A program made the translations under genes and the position numbers. From CAYNND01 sp964398775 (GTDB lineage Bacteria; Patescibacteriota; Minisyncoccia; Phycocordibacterales; UBA2100), in NCBI GenBank assembly GCA_964398775.1, contig CAYNND010000015.1:1-13324 (forward strand): a stretch of 13,324 bases of DNA, in the 5' to 3' direction. This document shows, piece after piece, positions 1 through 6,910 of this stretch. The notes beneath the pieces are model-generated. The model saw nothing but the letters and a program-made list of their open reading frames with translations, was not told where the DNA came from and did not search any database. How positions within the stretch are numbered: position 1 is the stretch's first letter; every line of letters begins with the position of its first letter.

Positions 1-649
1 CATACCAACAACCTTCAGGTGGCGCAGCACATACTGGTGCAATACATACATTGCCGCGAACCTGTGCGATGCATTGATTAATCTGCGGCATATCAGTCCA
101 TCCACAGGCACCATTTGGCAAGGTCCCGCACGTACCTTTTTTGTAACATGCATACTCTTCTTTCCATTCACAAGTCGAAGCGATATCACCCTGCGTTGCA
201 TCAACACAGAGCTGTCCACTGCATCCTCCTACAATGCATCGCTTCACGGGCGTCACAGGTTTCGGTACAGTCTTTGGAACAGGCTGCACGGGCTGCTGCA
301 TAGTCTGAGTACAGTTCTTCAATGCCGCTCTCGTCTTTGGACCAGTTGCACCCGTAGCTTCGATTCCCTTCTTCGTTTGCCATGCCTTGAGTGCCGCTGC
401 TGTACTTGGACCAAAGTAGTTTGTGTTTGAAACTCCGGTGAGCAGTTTTTCTTGAGCAAGATATTTTTTTAATACAACAACTTGTGCTGTACGCGAGCCG
501 ATGGTGAGGTACTGGGTGATGGTCGGGCAGGCTACACCAGCCTTCAGCTGGTCGCCCGACGTGCTTTGCACGTTTAGGGTTTGCGCTGAGGCACTCTGTG
601 CACCGAACGCGAGTAGCAACGCAAACAACGCAATGTATAGATGCTTCAT
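1..649 (-). CDS. Secreted peptidoglycan-binding protein with eight-cysteine cluster (C-terminus beyond window)
   Basis: The frame is open from an ATG at 649 to the left edge: 216 codons seen, no stop reached, so the gene is partial. Residues 1-22 form a signal peptide (MKHLYIALFALLLAFG, cleavage likely after SASA, before QT). Residues ~40-113 are a PG_binding_1-type domain (YFGPSTAAALKAWQ, then GATGPKTRAALKNC), flanked by C41 and C113, which could pair. A Pro/Val/Lys linker (~115-136) follows. Then come eight cysteines at 138, 143, 148, 160, 168, 174, 182 and 193 in a pattern (CSGQLC, STCEW, YACYK, CGW) that I recognise as the bacterial eight-cysteine-cluster domain. More cysteines follow (202, 207, 214; motif CAAPPEGC), so another module begins. 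Expected location is outside the membrane, bound to peptidoglycan. It starts 4 nt after the stop of its upstream paralog (2840-654) and is probably co-transcribed with it. Domain calls are by eye. Confidence 0.85.
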   Translation of the reverse strand, partial: MKHLYIALFALLLAFGAQSASAQTLNVQSTSGDQLKAGVACPTITQYLTIGSRTAQVVVLKKYLAQEKLLTGVSNTNYFGPSTAAALKAWQTKKGIEATGATGPKTRAALKNCTQTMQQPVQPVPKTVPKPVTPVKRCIVGGCSGQLCVDATQGDIASTCEWKEEYACYKKGTCGTLPNGACGWTDMPQINQCIAQVRGNVCIAPVCAAPPEGCWY

Positions 650-653
650 ACTG

Positions 654-2840
654 TTATTGTTTAATTATTTGAGCGTTACTATTCCCCACTACACCAATCG
701 CTGGTGAATATTCCCACTGAACATTCTTCTCTGGAACAATGGTCACCTGTGTTTGCGTCATGTCATTGAAAAATGTCTCGCTTGTTGTCTCGACACCCGA
801 GCGTGTGAGCTGGTCAATGTATATGTTTGCATTTCTCTCTGCTCCAAAACCGAACTGTTGTGGTGCGCCGAAACTAAACGAGCGAGCGGCAGCTGCATGT
901 ATCACACTTTGAGCTTCAAGACTGTAGAATCCGTGATGTATATTTCCAAATGCACGAGCACGAGCTGCTGAAAGTGAACTCTGCAGCAAAGAAACATACC
1001 CTGTGTTTGCGTTATGATACGAGACACTGTCTTCAGCGGAGAGCTGGCTCTGTATTTGCGCAACAAAACCACCTTTCTGGATGGGTCCGGGATTTGCCAC
1101 TGAACTAATACCGTTTCGATACGCATGCGCGCGTGGCGCTATCACCTCACCGCCAACGTTTGCCAGAAATCCTGCCATGAGGTTATCGTGTGCAACTGCA
1201 CCATCTGCGATAAGTTTTGACCTTCCTTTGTAGAGCGCGATTTCTTTTTGGATAAATGCAAAGAGTGGTATCTCAACACTATTGCGCACACCTTTTGCAT
1301 ACTCATATGTATAGGTCCGTATTGCTGCATCGTCGGTCGCTGGATCTGCGTCACTGTATGACCCAATCTTGTGCGGGTCTGCGGTTTCCGCGACATAGCC
1401 AGTGCCCAAGCCCCACCCGTGTGCTGCACACCATGCAGCGTGCGTATCTCGAGCAGACAAACGTGCGCCTGACCAAACAATGAACCCTGCATCTCCACAA
1501 TCAGTGACGCGCACCCCATCTGCTACTACCTCAGTGCCCGTTGATTCAGCTGCAACACCGAAATAAAAACCTTCGATGCGGACATGTGGTCCAAAGGTCA
1601 CCTTTGCACCACCTCGTGCCCATAATGCCATGGTGGTAAAACGGATATCTGCCGGGTTTGGAAACTGCTGCGTGTTTGGACTATGTGCCAGCTTATCTGC
1701 CCACCCAGAGTAATCACCTTTCATGGTAAATCCATCGAAGGTGCCGTATGTTTTCGGTTCGTAGAGATAGAAACCTCCCATCCAGTACGATGTATCTGTC
1801 GGTTTTTTAAAGTGCAACACGACGCGCTCTGGCTGCTCTCTATTTCCAATAATCGCAATCTTTTGTGGACTCTGAATACCAACAAACGTAATGCATGGCA
1901 CCTGCCCACACATGCTGTTACTGTGTTGCCTCATGTCATAGGTACCATCAGCAAGTTGTATCGTAAAGCGATCTGCTTTTGTTTCGTTTTTCTGAATGTA
2001 CTCAAGTGCAGACTTGAGTGAGTATGGTGCACCGCCTGGAGTGACGCGTAGCATCTCATGCTCGGGCGAAGCTACAACACACCCCTTCGCCATATACGTC
2101 CCACTCAACACTCCATCAGTGCACTTCCGTAGTTCACTCACACAACTCTGACCACTAGGGACAGTGGCTTTCTCGTACGCAGTTACTAATGCATTGTGTG
2201 CAATGGTAGTACCGTTGAACGTACAGGACTTTGGTTCAGGAGTGGGTCCTCCGCCGGTTGGGGGTGTCGTACAAGTGTTGGTAGATGATACCCACGTACT
2301 CCACGTCTTGTCGGGACATGCTGCGGTTCTCGTTTCGGTGATTGAGCCTGTTTGTCCAGAAGGACAGTTTGTGGTTCTGGTCTGTGTCTCCGGGGTGCAG
2401 GATGGAGTGCTTCCTCCTCCGCCACTTGGTGGTGTTGGCTTGAGTGGTGCTGGTTGTACTGGTTTTGGTTGTGGAGTGACTGGTGGTTTGATTGTTGTGC
2501 TTCCTTTACAGTTCTTGAGTGCTGCTCTCGTCTTCGGACCGGTTGCTCCTGTTGCGTCGATTCCCTTTTGCTTCTGCCATGTCCTGAGCGCAGTTGCAGT
2601 ACTTGGACCAAAGTAGTTGGTGTTTGAAACTCCAGAGAGTAGGCCTTGAGATGCGAGATACTTCTTGAGGGTGATGACCTGAGCAGAACGAGAACCAGTG
2701 GTGAGGTATTGGGTGATGGTCGGACAGGCTACACCAGCTTTCTGCTGGTCGCCCGACGTGCTTTGCACGTTTAGGGTTTGGGCGGAGCTTACAACTGGCA
2801 TGAGACTTACCAGCAGAGCACAGACCGCAAATCGTTTCAT
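654..2840 (-). CDS. Secreted peptidoglycan-binding protein with right-handed beta-helix domain
   Basis: 728 residues. Signal peptide 1-20 (cleavage likely VSSA|QT). Peptidoglycan-binding domain ~39-111 (YFGPSTATALRTWQ, GATGPKTRAALKNC), framed by C39 and C111. Pro-rich linker ~115-147. Thrombospondin-1-like segment ~148-192 (ETQTRTTNCPSGQTG, TWSTWVSSTNTC). A Cys module ~205-255 (CTFNGTTIAHNALVTAY, SCVSELRKCTDGVLSGTY). From ~265 to the end is a long Gly/Ala/Val-rich region with repeated short strands (TFDGFTMKG, VRIEGFYFGVAAES, GVRVTDCGDAGFIVWSG, LSAEDSVSYHNANTGYVS), typical of a right-handed parallel beta-helix. Such folds bind or cleave polysaccharide, but I see no defined catalytic motif, so adhesion or wall binding is equally possible. 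A -10 hexamer TATACT sits 6 nt before the ATG. No Shine-Dalgarno is present. The N-terminal ~90 mature residues match the neighbouring paralog (649-1) at 76 of 91 positions. Confidence 0.88.
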   Translation of the reverse strand: MKRFAVCALLVSLMPVVSSAQTLNVQSTSGDQQKAGVACPTITQYLTTGSRSAQVITLKKYLASQGLLSGVSNTNYFGPSTATALRTWQKQKGIDATGATGPKTRAALKNCKGSTTIKPPVTPQPKPVQPAPLKPTPPSGGGGSTPSCTPETQTRTTNCPSGQTGSITETRTAACPDKTWSTWVSSTNTCTTPPTGGGPTPEPKSCTFNGTTIAHNALVTAYEKATVPSGQSCVSELRKCTDGVLSGTYMAKGCVVASPEHEMLRVTPGGAPYSLKSALEYIQKNETKADRFTIQLADGTYDMRQHSNSMCGQVPCITFVGIQSPQKIAIIGNREQPERVVLHFKKPTDTSYWMGGFYLYEPKTYGTFDGFTMKGDYSGWADKLAHSPNTQQFPNPADIRFTTMALWARGGAKVTFGPHVRIEGFYFGVAAESTGTEVVADGVRVTDCGDAGFIVWSGARLSARDTHAAWCAAHGWGLGTGYVAETADPHKIGSYSDADPATDDAAIRTYTYEYAKGVRNSVEIPLFAFIQKEIALYKGRSKLIADGAVAHDNLMAGFLANVGGEVIAPRAHAYRNGISSVANPGPIQKGGFVAQIQSQLSAEDSVSYHNANTGYVSLLQSSLSAARARAFGNIHHGFYSLEAQSVIHAAAARSFSFGAPQQFGFGAERNANIYIDQLTRSGVETTSETFFNDMTQTQVTIVPEKNVQWEYSPAIGVVGNSNAQIIKQ

Positions 2841-2846
2841 CTTGTC

Positions 2847-2852
2847 AGTATA
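2847..2852 (-). promoter_or_regulatory. -10 element of the beta-helix protein gene (leaderless)
   Basis: TATACT on the minus strand, 6 nt upstream of the ATG at 2840. With initiation ~6-7 nt after the hexamer, the transcript would begin at or next to the start codon. No convincing -35 hexamer is seen. Confidence 0.6.
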
Positions 2853-2878
2853 CCGCCTTGCGGTCTCGTGAGCAGCAC

Positions 2879-3748
2879 CTATGGGGATAGGTAGAGCTCT
2901 TGGCCAAAGTTGCCGATACCTATGTATTCAGGCGGTCGCTCCAGCACCTTTCCTGCGTGCAGGTCGAGGATAGCATTGAACGGTATGCAGTGAATACAAC
3001 CATTGTTTCCCTCAGCACTTTTCTTGGGGCAATCAAAGTATTTCATCGCGCGCGCGTTTGCGACGCGCTCAGCGACGGGCATAACTTTTGCGAGCGCGTC
3101 GGCAACACTTGGAAGTGCTTTCTCGACAATCTCATCTGTTTCAAGATACCAATATGACGCCTTCGTCACTGGACGCTTCTGCAACCTATCGCACAAGAGT
3201 AAATAAATCGGAAGCTGCATGGAATCATCCTTCTCTTGATGCTTCCCTGTTTTGAAATCGACGATGTGGAGTGAGTTTGTCTCGGGAAGATATTCAATCC
3301 AGTCAATAAGACCATTTAAAATAATATTTTTCTCTTCACTCAGATAGAAATTTGGGTTCATTGTTTCGCGCGGCAGCTTCACAATTTTGCTCCCCAGGAA
3401 CCGTGGATTCTGTTCGACTGTGGCAATCATCTTTTTTCCGCGCTCGTGAAATTCCGCTTCTTGTTCATCTGAGGTAAATCCTCCTTTTTTGCCGCGTGAA
3501 TTCTCCCATACTTTCTCAAACCATTCACTGAGGTTTCTCTTGAGTCGCGTCTCAGAGGGAAACTGACCCAGACCTTCGAGCACTTCATGGACCGCAACAC
3601 CGAGTGTGAGATGCGGCGAGACAATGTTTATCTTCTTCCCGGTGCGAGGATTCTTGTAAATGTTTTTACAATAGTACATGCGTGGACACTTCTGAAAATC
3701 ACCCATTGAGGAGTGTGAGACCCAGACTGCACTGTACTTATCTGCCAT
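2879..3748 (-). CDS. RecB/AddB/Cas4-like PD-(D/E)XK nuclease
   Basis: 289 residues. The RecB-family nuclease motifs appear in order: H54 (LGVAVHEVLE), D149 (GLIDWIEY), D164-x-K166 (IVDFKTGK) and Q178 with a following Tyr (QLPIY). These are the metal-binding and catalytic residues of the PDDEXK_1 superfamily. C21 (FQKCPRMYY) near the N-terminus, with C240, C251 and C254 (CPKK...GCIHC) near the C-terminus, is the split arrangement used by AddB and Cas4 to hold a 4Fe-4S cluster that staples the fold; cluster binding is inferred. It probably acts on DNA ends in the cytosol. There is no helicase domain and no cas or addA gene nearby, so this is a stand-alone nuclease. Start chosen at 3748: TATACT lies 7 nt upstream. 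It begins 15 nt after the stop of the 49-residue membrane protein gene. Confidence 0.85.
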   Translation of the reverse strand: MADKYSAVWVSHSSMGDFQKCPRMYYCKNIYKNPRTGKKINIVSPHLTLGVAVHEVLEGLGQFPSETRLKRNLSEWFEKVWENSRGKKGGFTSDEQEAEFHERGKKMIATVEQNPRFLGSKIVKLPRETMNPNFYLSEEKNIILNGLIDWIEYLPETNSLHIVDFKTGKHQEKDDSMQLPIYLLLCDRLQKRPVTKASYWYLETDEIVEKALPSVADALAKVMPVAERVANARAMKYFDCPKKSAEGNNGCIHCIPFNAILDLHAGKVLERPPEYIGIGNFGQELYLSP

Positions 3749-3755
3749 AGGCTTC

Positions 3756-3783
3756 AGTATAGCCTAGAAGGTCGAACCGTCGA
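3756..3783 (-). promoter_or_regulatory. Promoter of the PD-(D/E)XK nuclease gene (leaderless)
   Basis: Minus-strand TATACT at 3761-3756, 7 nt before the ATG at 3748. A possible -35, TCGACG (3783-3778, four of six consensus bases), lies 16 nt further upstream. The element overlaps the stop codon region of the upstream small gene. Confidence 0.55.
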
Positions 3784-3913
3784 GGAGCTGCTCGTACTGT
3801 GAGCCAATGTAGAGCACCATACCAATGAGCGCAATGATGAGTAGCGCCTTAATGGCAAACGGGATGACTGTTCCAAAAAAGTTTTTGCGGATTTTTTCAA
3901 AACTTGATTCCAT
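3764..3913 (-). CDS. Small single-span membrane protein, 49 residues
   Basis: I do not recognise a family. From ATG 3913: a basic amphipathic start (MESSFEKIRKNFFG), one strongly hydrophobic segment at residues ~15-37 (VIPFAIKALLIIALIGMVLYIG), and a short polar tail (SQYEQLLDGSTF). This predicts one transmembrane helix. Start chosen because TATACT lies 7 nt upstream; an alternative in-frame ATG at 3940 would add nine residues but would then overlap that -10. The frame stays open further upstream through the secF terminator hairpin, which argues against any longer start. It sits between secF and the nuclease gene. Size and position recall small Sec accessory subunits (SecE, SecG, YajC), but the sequence does not match what I know of them. 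Confidence 0.6.
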   Translation of the reverse strand: MESSFEKIRKNFFGTVIPFAIKALLIIALIGMVLYIGSQYEQLLDGSTF

Positions 3914-3920
3914 GTCGGTA

Positions 3921-3926
3921 AGTATA
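3921..3926 (-). promoter_or_regulatory. -10 element of the 49-residue membrane protein gene
   Basis: TATACT on the minus strand, 7 nt before the ATG at 3913 and downstream of the secF terminator. This small gene therefore has its own promoter. The candidate -35 region is weak. Confidence 0.55.
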
Positions 3927-3988
3927 CCCCAGATTCGCATATATCTGCACGGTAGGCATATCGTCTGCTTCGTGTCTCGCAAGTACTG

Positions 3989-4016
3989 AAAACGCGCCCC
4001 TGCGGGGCGCGTTTTT
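3989..4016 (-). terminator. Rho-independent terminator after secF
   Basis: A perfect 8-bp GC stem (cgcgcccc / ggggcgcg) with a three-base loop is flanked by AAAA on the left and TTTTT on the right, so the A/T flanks extend the stem. It lies 32 nt downstream of the secF stop. The A run gives a U tract on the minus strand and the T run one on the plus strand, so it could work in both directions. Confidence 0.85.
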
Positions 4017-4047
4017 GATACTACTGCACACTGGGGCAACCACACAC

Positions 4048-4992
4048 TTATGCTTCCCGCTTCTTTTTTCTATTGTAAACCTCTACCAGAAGTGGTGCTG
4101 CGAGGAAGATAGATGAATAGGTACCGACGACCACACCAACAATCAGGGTGAGTGCAAACATATGCGTTGAGACCGGACCGAAGATGTAGAGCGCAATGAG
4201 TGAAAGCAATGCACTGACTGATGTGTTTATTGAACGACCGTATGTCTCAGTCAATCCCTTACCAACAAGATATTCAAATGCATGCTTTTCTTTTGCTGCT
4301 GCATTGTTTCGGATGTTTTCACGAACACGGTCGAGGATGATGATAGTGTCGTTCACCGAGTATCCGAGAATAGTCAGGAGCGCGGTAATGAAGAGTGTAT
4401 CCACCTGCGCGCCCGTGTAGTGCCCGAGGATGGCAATCATGCCCGTCGGGACAATGATGTCGTGGACAAGCGTTACGACAGCAATCAATCCATACCACCA
4501 TGAAGATACATCCTCATGTGTCTCTTTTTTCTCACCCTTTTTCTGAGGTGCAATGCTTCGAAATGCATACGCAAGGTAGACAAGAATGGAAAGAACTACA
4601 AGAACAATCGCGACAAATGATTTGCGGTACAACTCAGAGCCAATAGTTGGTCCGACGTCTGTCATACGTGTGACATCTGCGGTTGCATCTTCAAAAGAAA
4701 TAACTGATTCGAGTTTTGATTGTTGCTCTGCTGAGAGCGATGGCATGCGGATAATGTATGAATCCAGCCCAACAGGACGAATCGAAGCTTCCTCTGTGAT
4801 ACCTGCTGCGATGAGCTGTGTCATCACACGTGGCTGGTCAGGGCGAATACCTGTGTATTTTACTTCTGCAAGATTTCCACCTGTAAATTCAATGCCTGGG
4901 TTCAGACCAAAGATAGCAATTGCCGCAAGTGAGAGCGCCGTAATGACCCCGACGATTGAGAAGAAGATACCTCTGTGTTTGATGATGTACAT
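4048..4992 (-). CDS. secF: Protein translocase subunit SecF
   Basis: 314 residues from ATG 4992. An N-terminal span (IFFSIVGVITALSLAAIAIFGL) is followed by the SecF signature NPGIEFTGGN (~31-40), a periplasmic P1 region (~41-120), and five further spans. Conserved family motifs are visible: GYSVNDTIIILDR (~210-222) and GRSINTSVSALLSL (~252-265). The C-terminus is a basic cytosolic tail (YNRKKKREA). With SecD it forms the proton-driven complex that pulls exported proteins out through SecYEG. The frame stays open further upstream to 5070, but those residues lie inside secD; the family begins at the MYIIKHRG-type sequence. The ATG is 10 nt after the secD stop with no Shine-Dalgarno, so it is probably translated by coupling to secD. 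Confidence 0.95.
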   Translation of the reverse strand: MYIIKHRGIFFSIVGVITALSLAAIAIFGLNPGIEFTGGNLAEVKYTGIRPDQPRVMTQLIAAGITEEASIRPVGLDSYIIRMPSLSAEQQSKLESVISFEDATADVTRMTDVGPTIGSELYRKSFVAIVLVVLSILVYLAYAFRSIAPQKKGEKKETHEDVSSWWYGLIAVVTLVHDIIVPTGMIAILGHYTGAQVDTLFITALLTILGYSVNDTIIILDRVRENIRNNAAAKEKHAFEYLVGKGLTETYGRSINTSVSALLSLIALYIFGPVSTHMFALTLIVGVVVGTYSSIFLAAPLLVEVYNRKKKREA

Positions 4993-5002
4993 AGGAGTGT
5001 AA

Positions 5003-6310
5003 TTATCGGAGGTTAGTAAATCCATTTCCATACAACCACTTCGCAAGGCCCTTGTACTCATGGTCTCCAAAGAGAAGCATGAAGGTGCGCGTTACGGTAA
5101 TTGCAGTAAAGAGCGAGAGGAGCACGCCGATACCAAAGACAAGCGCAAATCCTTTCACCATAGATGTGCCGAACCAGAACAAGATGACTGCAGAGATGAT
5201 GCTCGTCACGTGACCATCACGAATCGCTGTCCACGCACGTGATGAGCCTTCCTTGATTGCAGCGATAGTACGCTTGCCTGCACGGAGCTCTTCCTTCATA
5301 CGCTCGAAAATGAGAATGTTTGCATCAACTGCAATACCCATAGAGAGGATAAGTGCAGCAATACCTGCAGCAGTAATCGTCACTGATATGAGCTTAAATG
5401 CAGCGAGTAGCAACCCAACATAGAGTGCGAGTGCGACAACAGCAAGAAGCCCCGGGAGTCGGTACCACGCGATAAGGAAGAGTGCGACGAGCGCAAAGCC
5501 CCAGTATCCTGCGTGCATACCTTTCGCGACAGCATCCGCTCCGAGTGTACTACCGACAGTTTCAGTCGAAAGGAGTTCGATAGGAACTGGCAATGCACCG
5601 AGGTTCAAACTTCGCACCAATTCTTTCGCTTCTTGCGCAGTAAATCTCCCCGAAATAACTGCTTCACCGCCGATGATTTCATCCTGGATAACTGGTGTAG
5701 AGATTGGCTGGCCATCAAGGAAGATTGCAAGCACCTGTCCAATGTTTTCTTTTGTTAATTTCGCAAACAAATCAGAGCCTTCACTGTTGAACTTCAAGTT
5801 CACAACTGGCTCATTCACCCCTCCCTGCTGTGCTCCGAAAGAGAGTGACGCGCCGCTCAAGAATCGCCCGGTGAGTTGTGTTGGTACGTAGGTTGCTTCA
5901 CTTTTCCCATCGACTGTCTTCGTCTTCATGAGTCGGAAATCGAGTACGGGAGTTTTTCCAATCATGTCGACTGCCTTTTGTGTATCCGTAACTCCTGGGA
6001 GTTCAACAATAAGACGCTGGTCACCTGACCCCACAAGGCTACTACTCTTTTCCACCTGAACGAGTGGCTCAGCAACACCGAAGACGTTCACACGTCGTTC
6101 AATGGTGTCACGTAGTGCGGCAAGTGACTCTTGCACATCTTCAGGCTGCAAATTAGTAATATCAGCTCGATACACAAGGTGTGTTCCACCTTTCAAATCA
6201 AGTCCGAGTCGATACGGAAACTTTGATGTAGCTTGGTCACCTGTTAAAAACCAGCCCGTCAAGCCACCAAGTATGAGGATGGCGAGGGCATATATGCGCA
6301 CGGTATTCAT
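5003..6310 (-). CDS. secD: Protein translocase subunit SecD
   Basis: 435 residues. N-terminal span ~5-23; signature YRLGLDLKGGTHLVYRAD (~33-50); a periplasmic P1 region with GGEAVISGRFT (~214-224); five spans in the C-terminal part; GIAVDANILIFERMKEEL (~325-342), the strongly conserved SecD motif in the fourth and fifth spans; and RDGHVTSIISAVILFWFGT (~364-382). Partner of SecF, encoded 10 nt downstream, in late stages of Sec-dependent export. At 435 residues it is shorter than the ~615-residue E. coli protein, as in many bacteria with a reduced P1 domain. No yajC is seen. Start chosen at 6310: TATACT lies 6 nt upstream and there is no Shine-Dalgarno. Confidence 0.96.
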   Translation of the reverse strand: MNTVRIYALAILILGGLTGWFLTGDQATSKFPYRLGLDLKGGTHLVYRADITNLQPEDVQESLAALRDTIERRVNVFGVAEPLVQVEKSSSLVGSGDQRLIVELPGVTDTQKAVDMIGKTPVLDFRLMKTKTVDGKSEATYVPTQLTGRFLSGASLSFGAQQGGVNEPVVNLKFNSEGSDLFAKLTKENIGQVLAIFLDGQPISTPVIQDEIIGGEAVISGRFTAQEAKELVRSLNLGALPVPIELLSTETVGSTLGADAVAKGMHAGYWGFALVALFLIAWYRLPGLLAVVALALYVGLLLAAFKLISVTITAAGIAALILSMGIAVDANILIFERMKEELRAGKRTIAAIKEGSSRAWTAIRDGHVTSIISAVILFWFGTSMVKGFALVFGIGVLLSLFTAITVTRTFMLLFGDHEYKGLAKWLYGNGFTNLR

Positions 6311-6316
6311 CGCGAA

Positions 6317-6344
6317 AGTATAGCGATAGCGAGTCCCGAATCAA
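6317..6344 (-). promoter_or_regulatory. Promoter of secDF (leaderless)
   Basis: Minus-strand -35 TTGATT (6344-6339), 16-nt spacer, -10 TATACT (6322-6317), then 6 nt to the secD ATG. This is the most complete promoter in the window and predicts a leaderless or nearly leaderless mRNA. Confidence 0.65.
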
Positions 6345-6424
6345 GAGCGCAGCACATAAGCACACAAAAGCTGCATGCTGCAATAGCTGTGGATTGTACT
6401 GTATGTGAAAATGAACATCACTGC

Positions 6425-6430
6425 TACACT
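6425..6430 (+). promoter_or_regulatory. -10 element of the prepilin gene (leaderless)
   Basis: TACACT, 6 nt upstream of ATG 6437. The spacing matches the TATACT elements of other genes here. It lies in the 126-nt region divergent from secD. The -35 is weak. Confidence 0.45.
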
Positions 6431-6436
6431 CACAAG

Positions 6437-6895
6437 ATGAAACGTTCTGAGCGAGGTTTTACCCTCATTGAGCTGCTTGTTGTTATCGGCATTATCGGCA
6501 TGCTCTCAGGAGTTGTGTGGGCTTATGTAAACCAAGGACGCAACAAAGGACGTGACGCTCGCAGACTTATGGACCTCCAGACATTGACGAAGGCGCTTGA
6601 ACTCTCACAGAATGAAAATAAGGTATATCCTGGTACTGCAGCGACTGCATATGTTACAGGTACCGGTGCCTGTGTCAGTACATATGCACAGCTGAGCACC
6701 ATACTTGGTACACAATTTATCTCAAACATTCCAAAGGATTTGGATACTACTCGTTGTTATTTCTATATTCCTGACGCAGGAAATCAAAGCTACAAACTAT
6801 TCATGCAGCCGGAAGATGCGACGCTGCTTACAAAAGATAGTGGTTGTACCTCAGTTGAAGCTCCAGCGGCTACCTACTATTGCCTCCAGCGATAG
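6437..6895 (+). CDS. Type IV prepilin-like protein (GFTLIE class)
   Basis: 152 residues. A short basic leader (MKRSERG) precedes the class III signal GFTLIELLVVIGII: prepilin peptidase would cut between G7 and F8, methylate F8, and E12 is the conserved +5 glutamate. The hydrophobic helix spans ~8-30, followed by the usual basic stretch (NQGRNKGRDARRLMDLQTL). The globular part has four cysteines (79, 107, 137, 149) that could form two disulfides, and no recognised subfamily motif. Probably a pilin or pseudopilin of a type IV pilus or competence machine. An in-frame GTG at 6389 would add 16 residues ahead of the leader and is unlikely; ATG 6437 gives a normal six-residue leader before the cleaved glycine and a -10-like TACACT 6 nt upstream. 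No pilus assembly genes are in the window. It converges on rodA with a 15-nt gap and no clear terminator. Confidence 0.88.
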   Translation: MKRSERGFTLIELLVVIGIIGMLSGVVWAYVNQGRNKGRDARRLMDLQTLTKALELSQNENKVYPGTAATAYVTGTGACVSTYAQLSTILGTQFISNIPKDLDTTRCYFYIPDAGNQSYKLFMQPEDATLLTKDSGCTSVEAPAATYYCLQR

Positions 6896-6910
6896 AAGTA
6901 TTTGCTATTC

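Noticed and set aside
2164..2616. 150-codon plus-strand frame opposite the beta-helix protein gene
   Set aside because: Antisense shadow of the Pro/Gly/Thr-rich linker, rich in Val, Leu and Gly. The minus-strand gene is clearly real.
2879..3748. Calling the nuclease Cas4
   Set aside because: No CRISPR array or other cas gene is seen in the window, and the cysteine spacing differs. RecB-like PD-(D/E)XK is the safe level.
3764..4045. A 93-codon version of the small membrane protein gene starting just past the secF stop
   Set aside because: It reads through the secF terminator hairpin, and its extra N-terminus looks non-protein-like. ATG 3913 has TATACT at the usual spacing.
4993..5070. N-terminal extension of SecF by 26 codons
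   Set aside because: It lies within the secD coding end and is unlike SecF N-termini; ATG 4992 gives the normal family start.
6389..6436. GTG start for the prepilin
   Set aside because: It would place 16 extra residues before the basic leader, atypical for prepilins; ATG 6437 fits cleavage site spacing.
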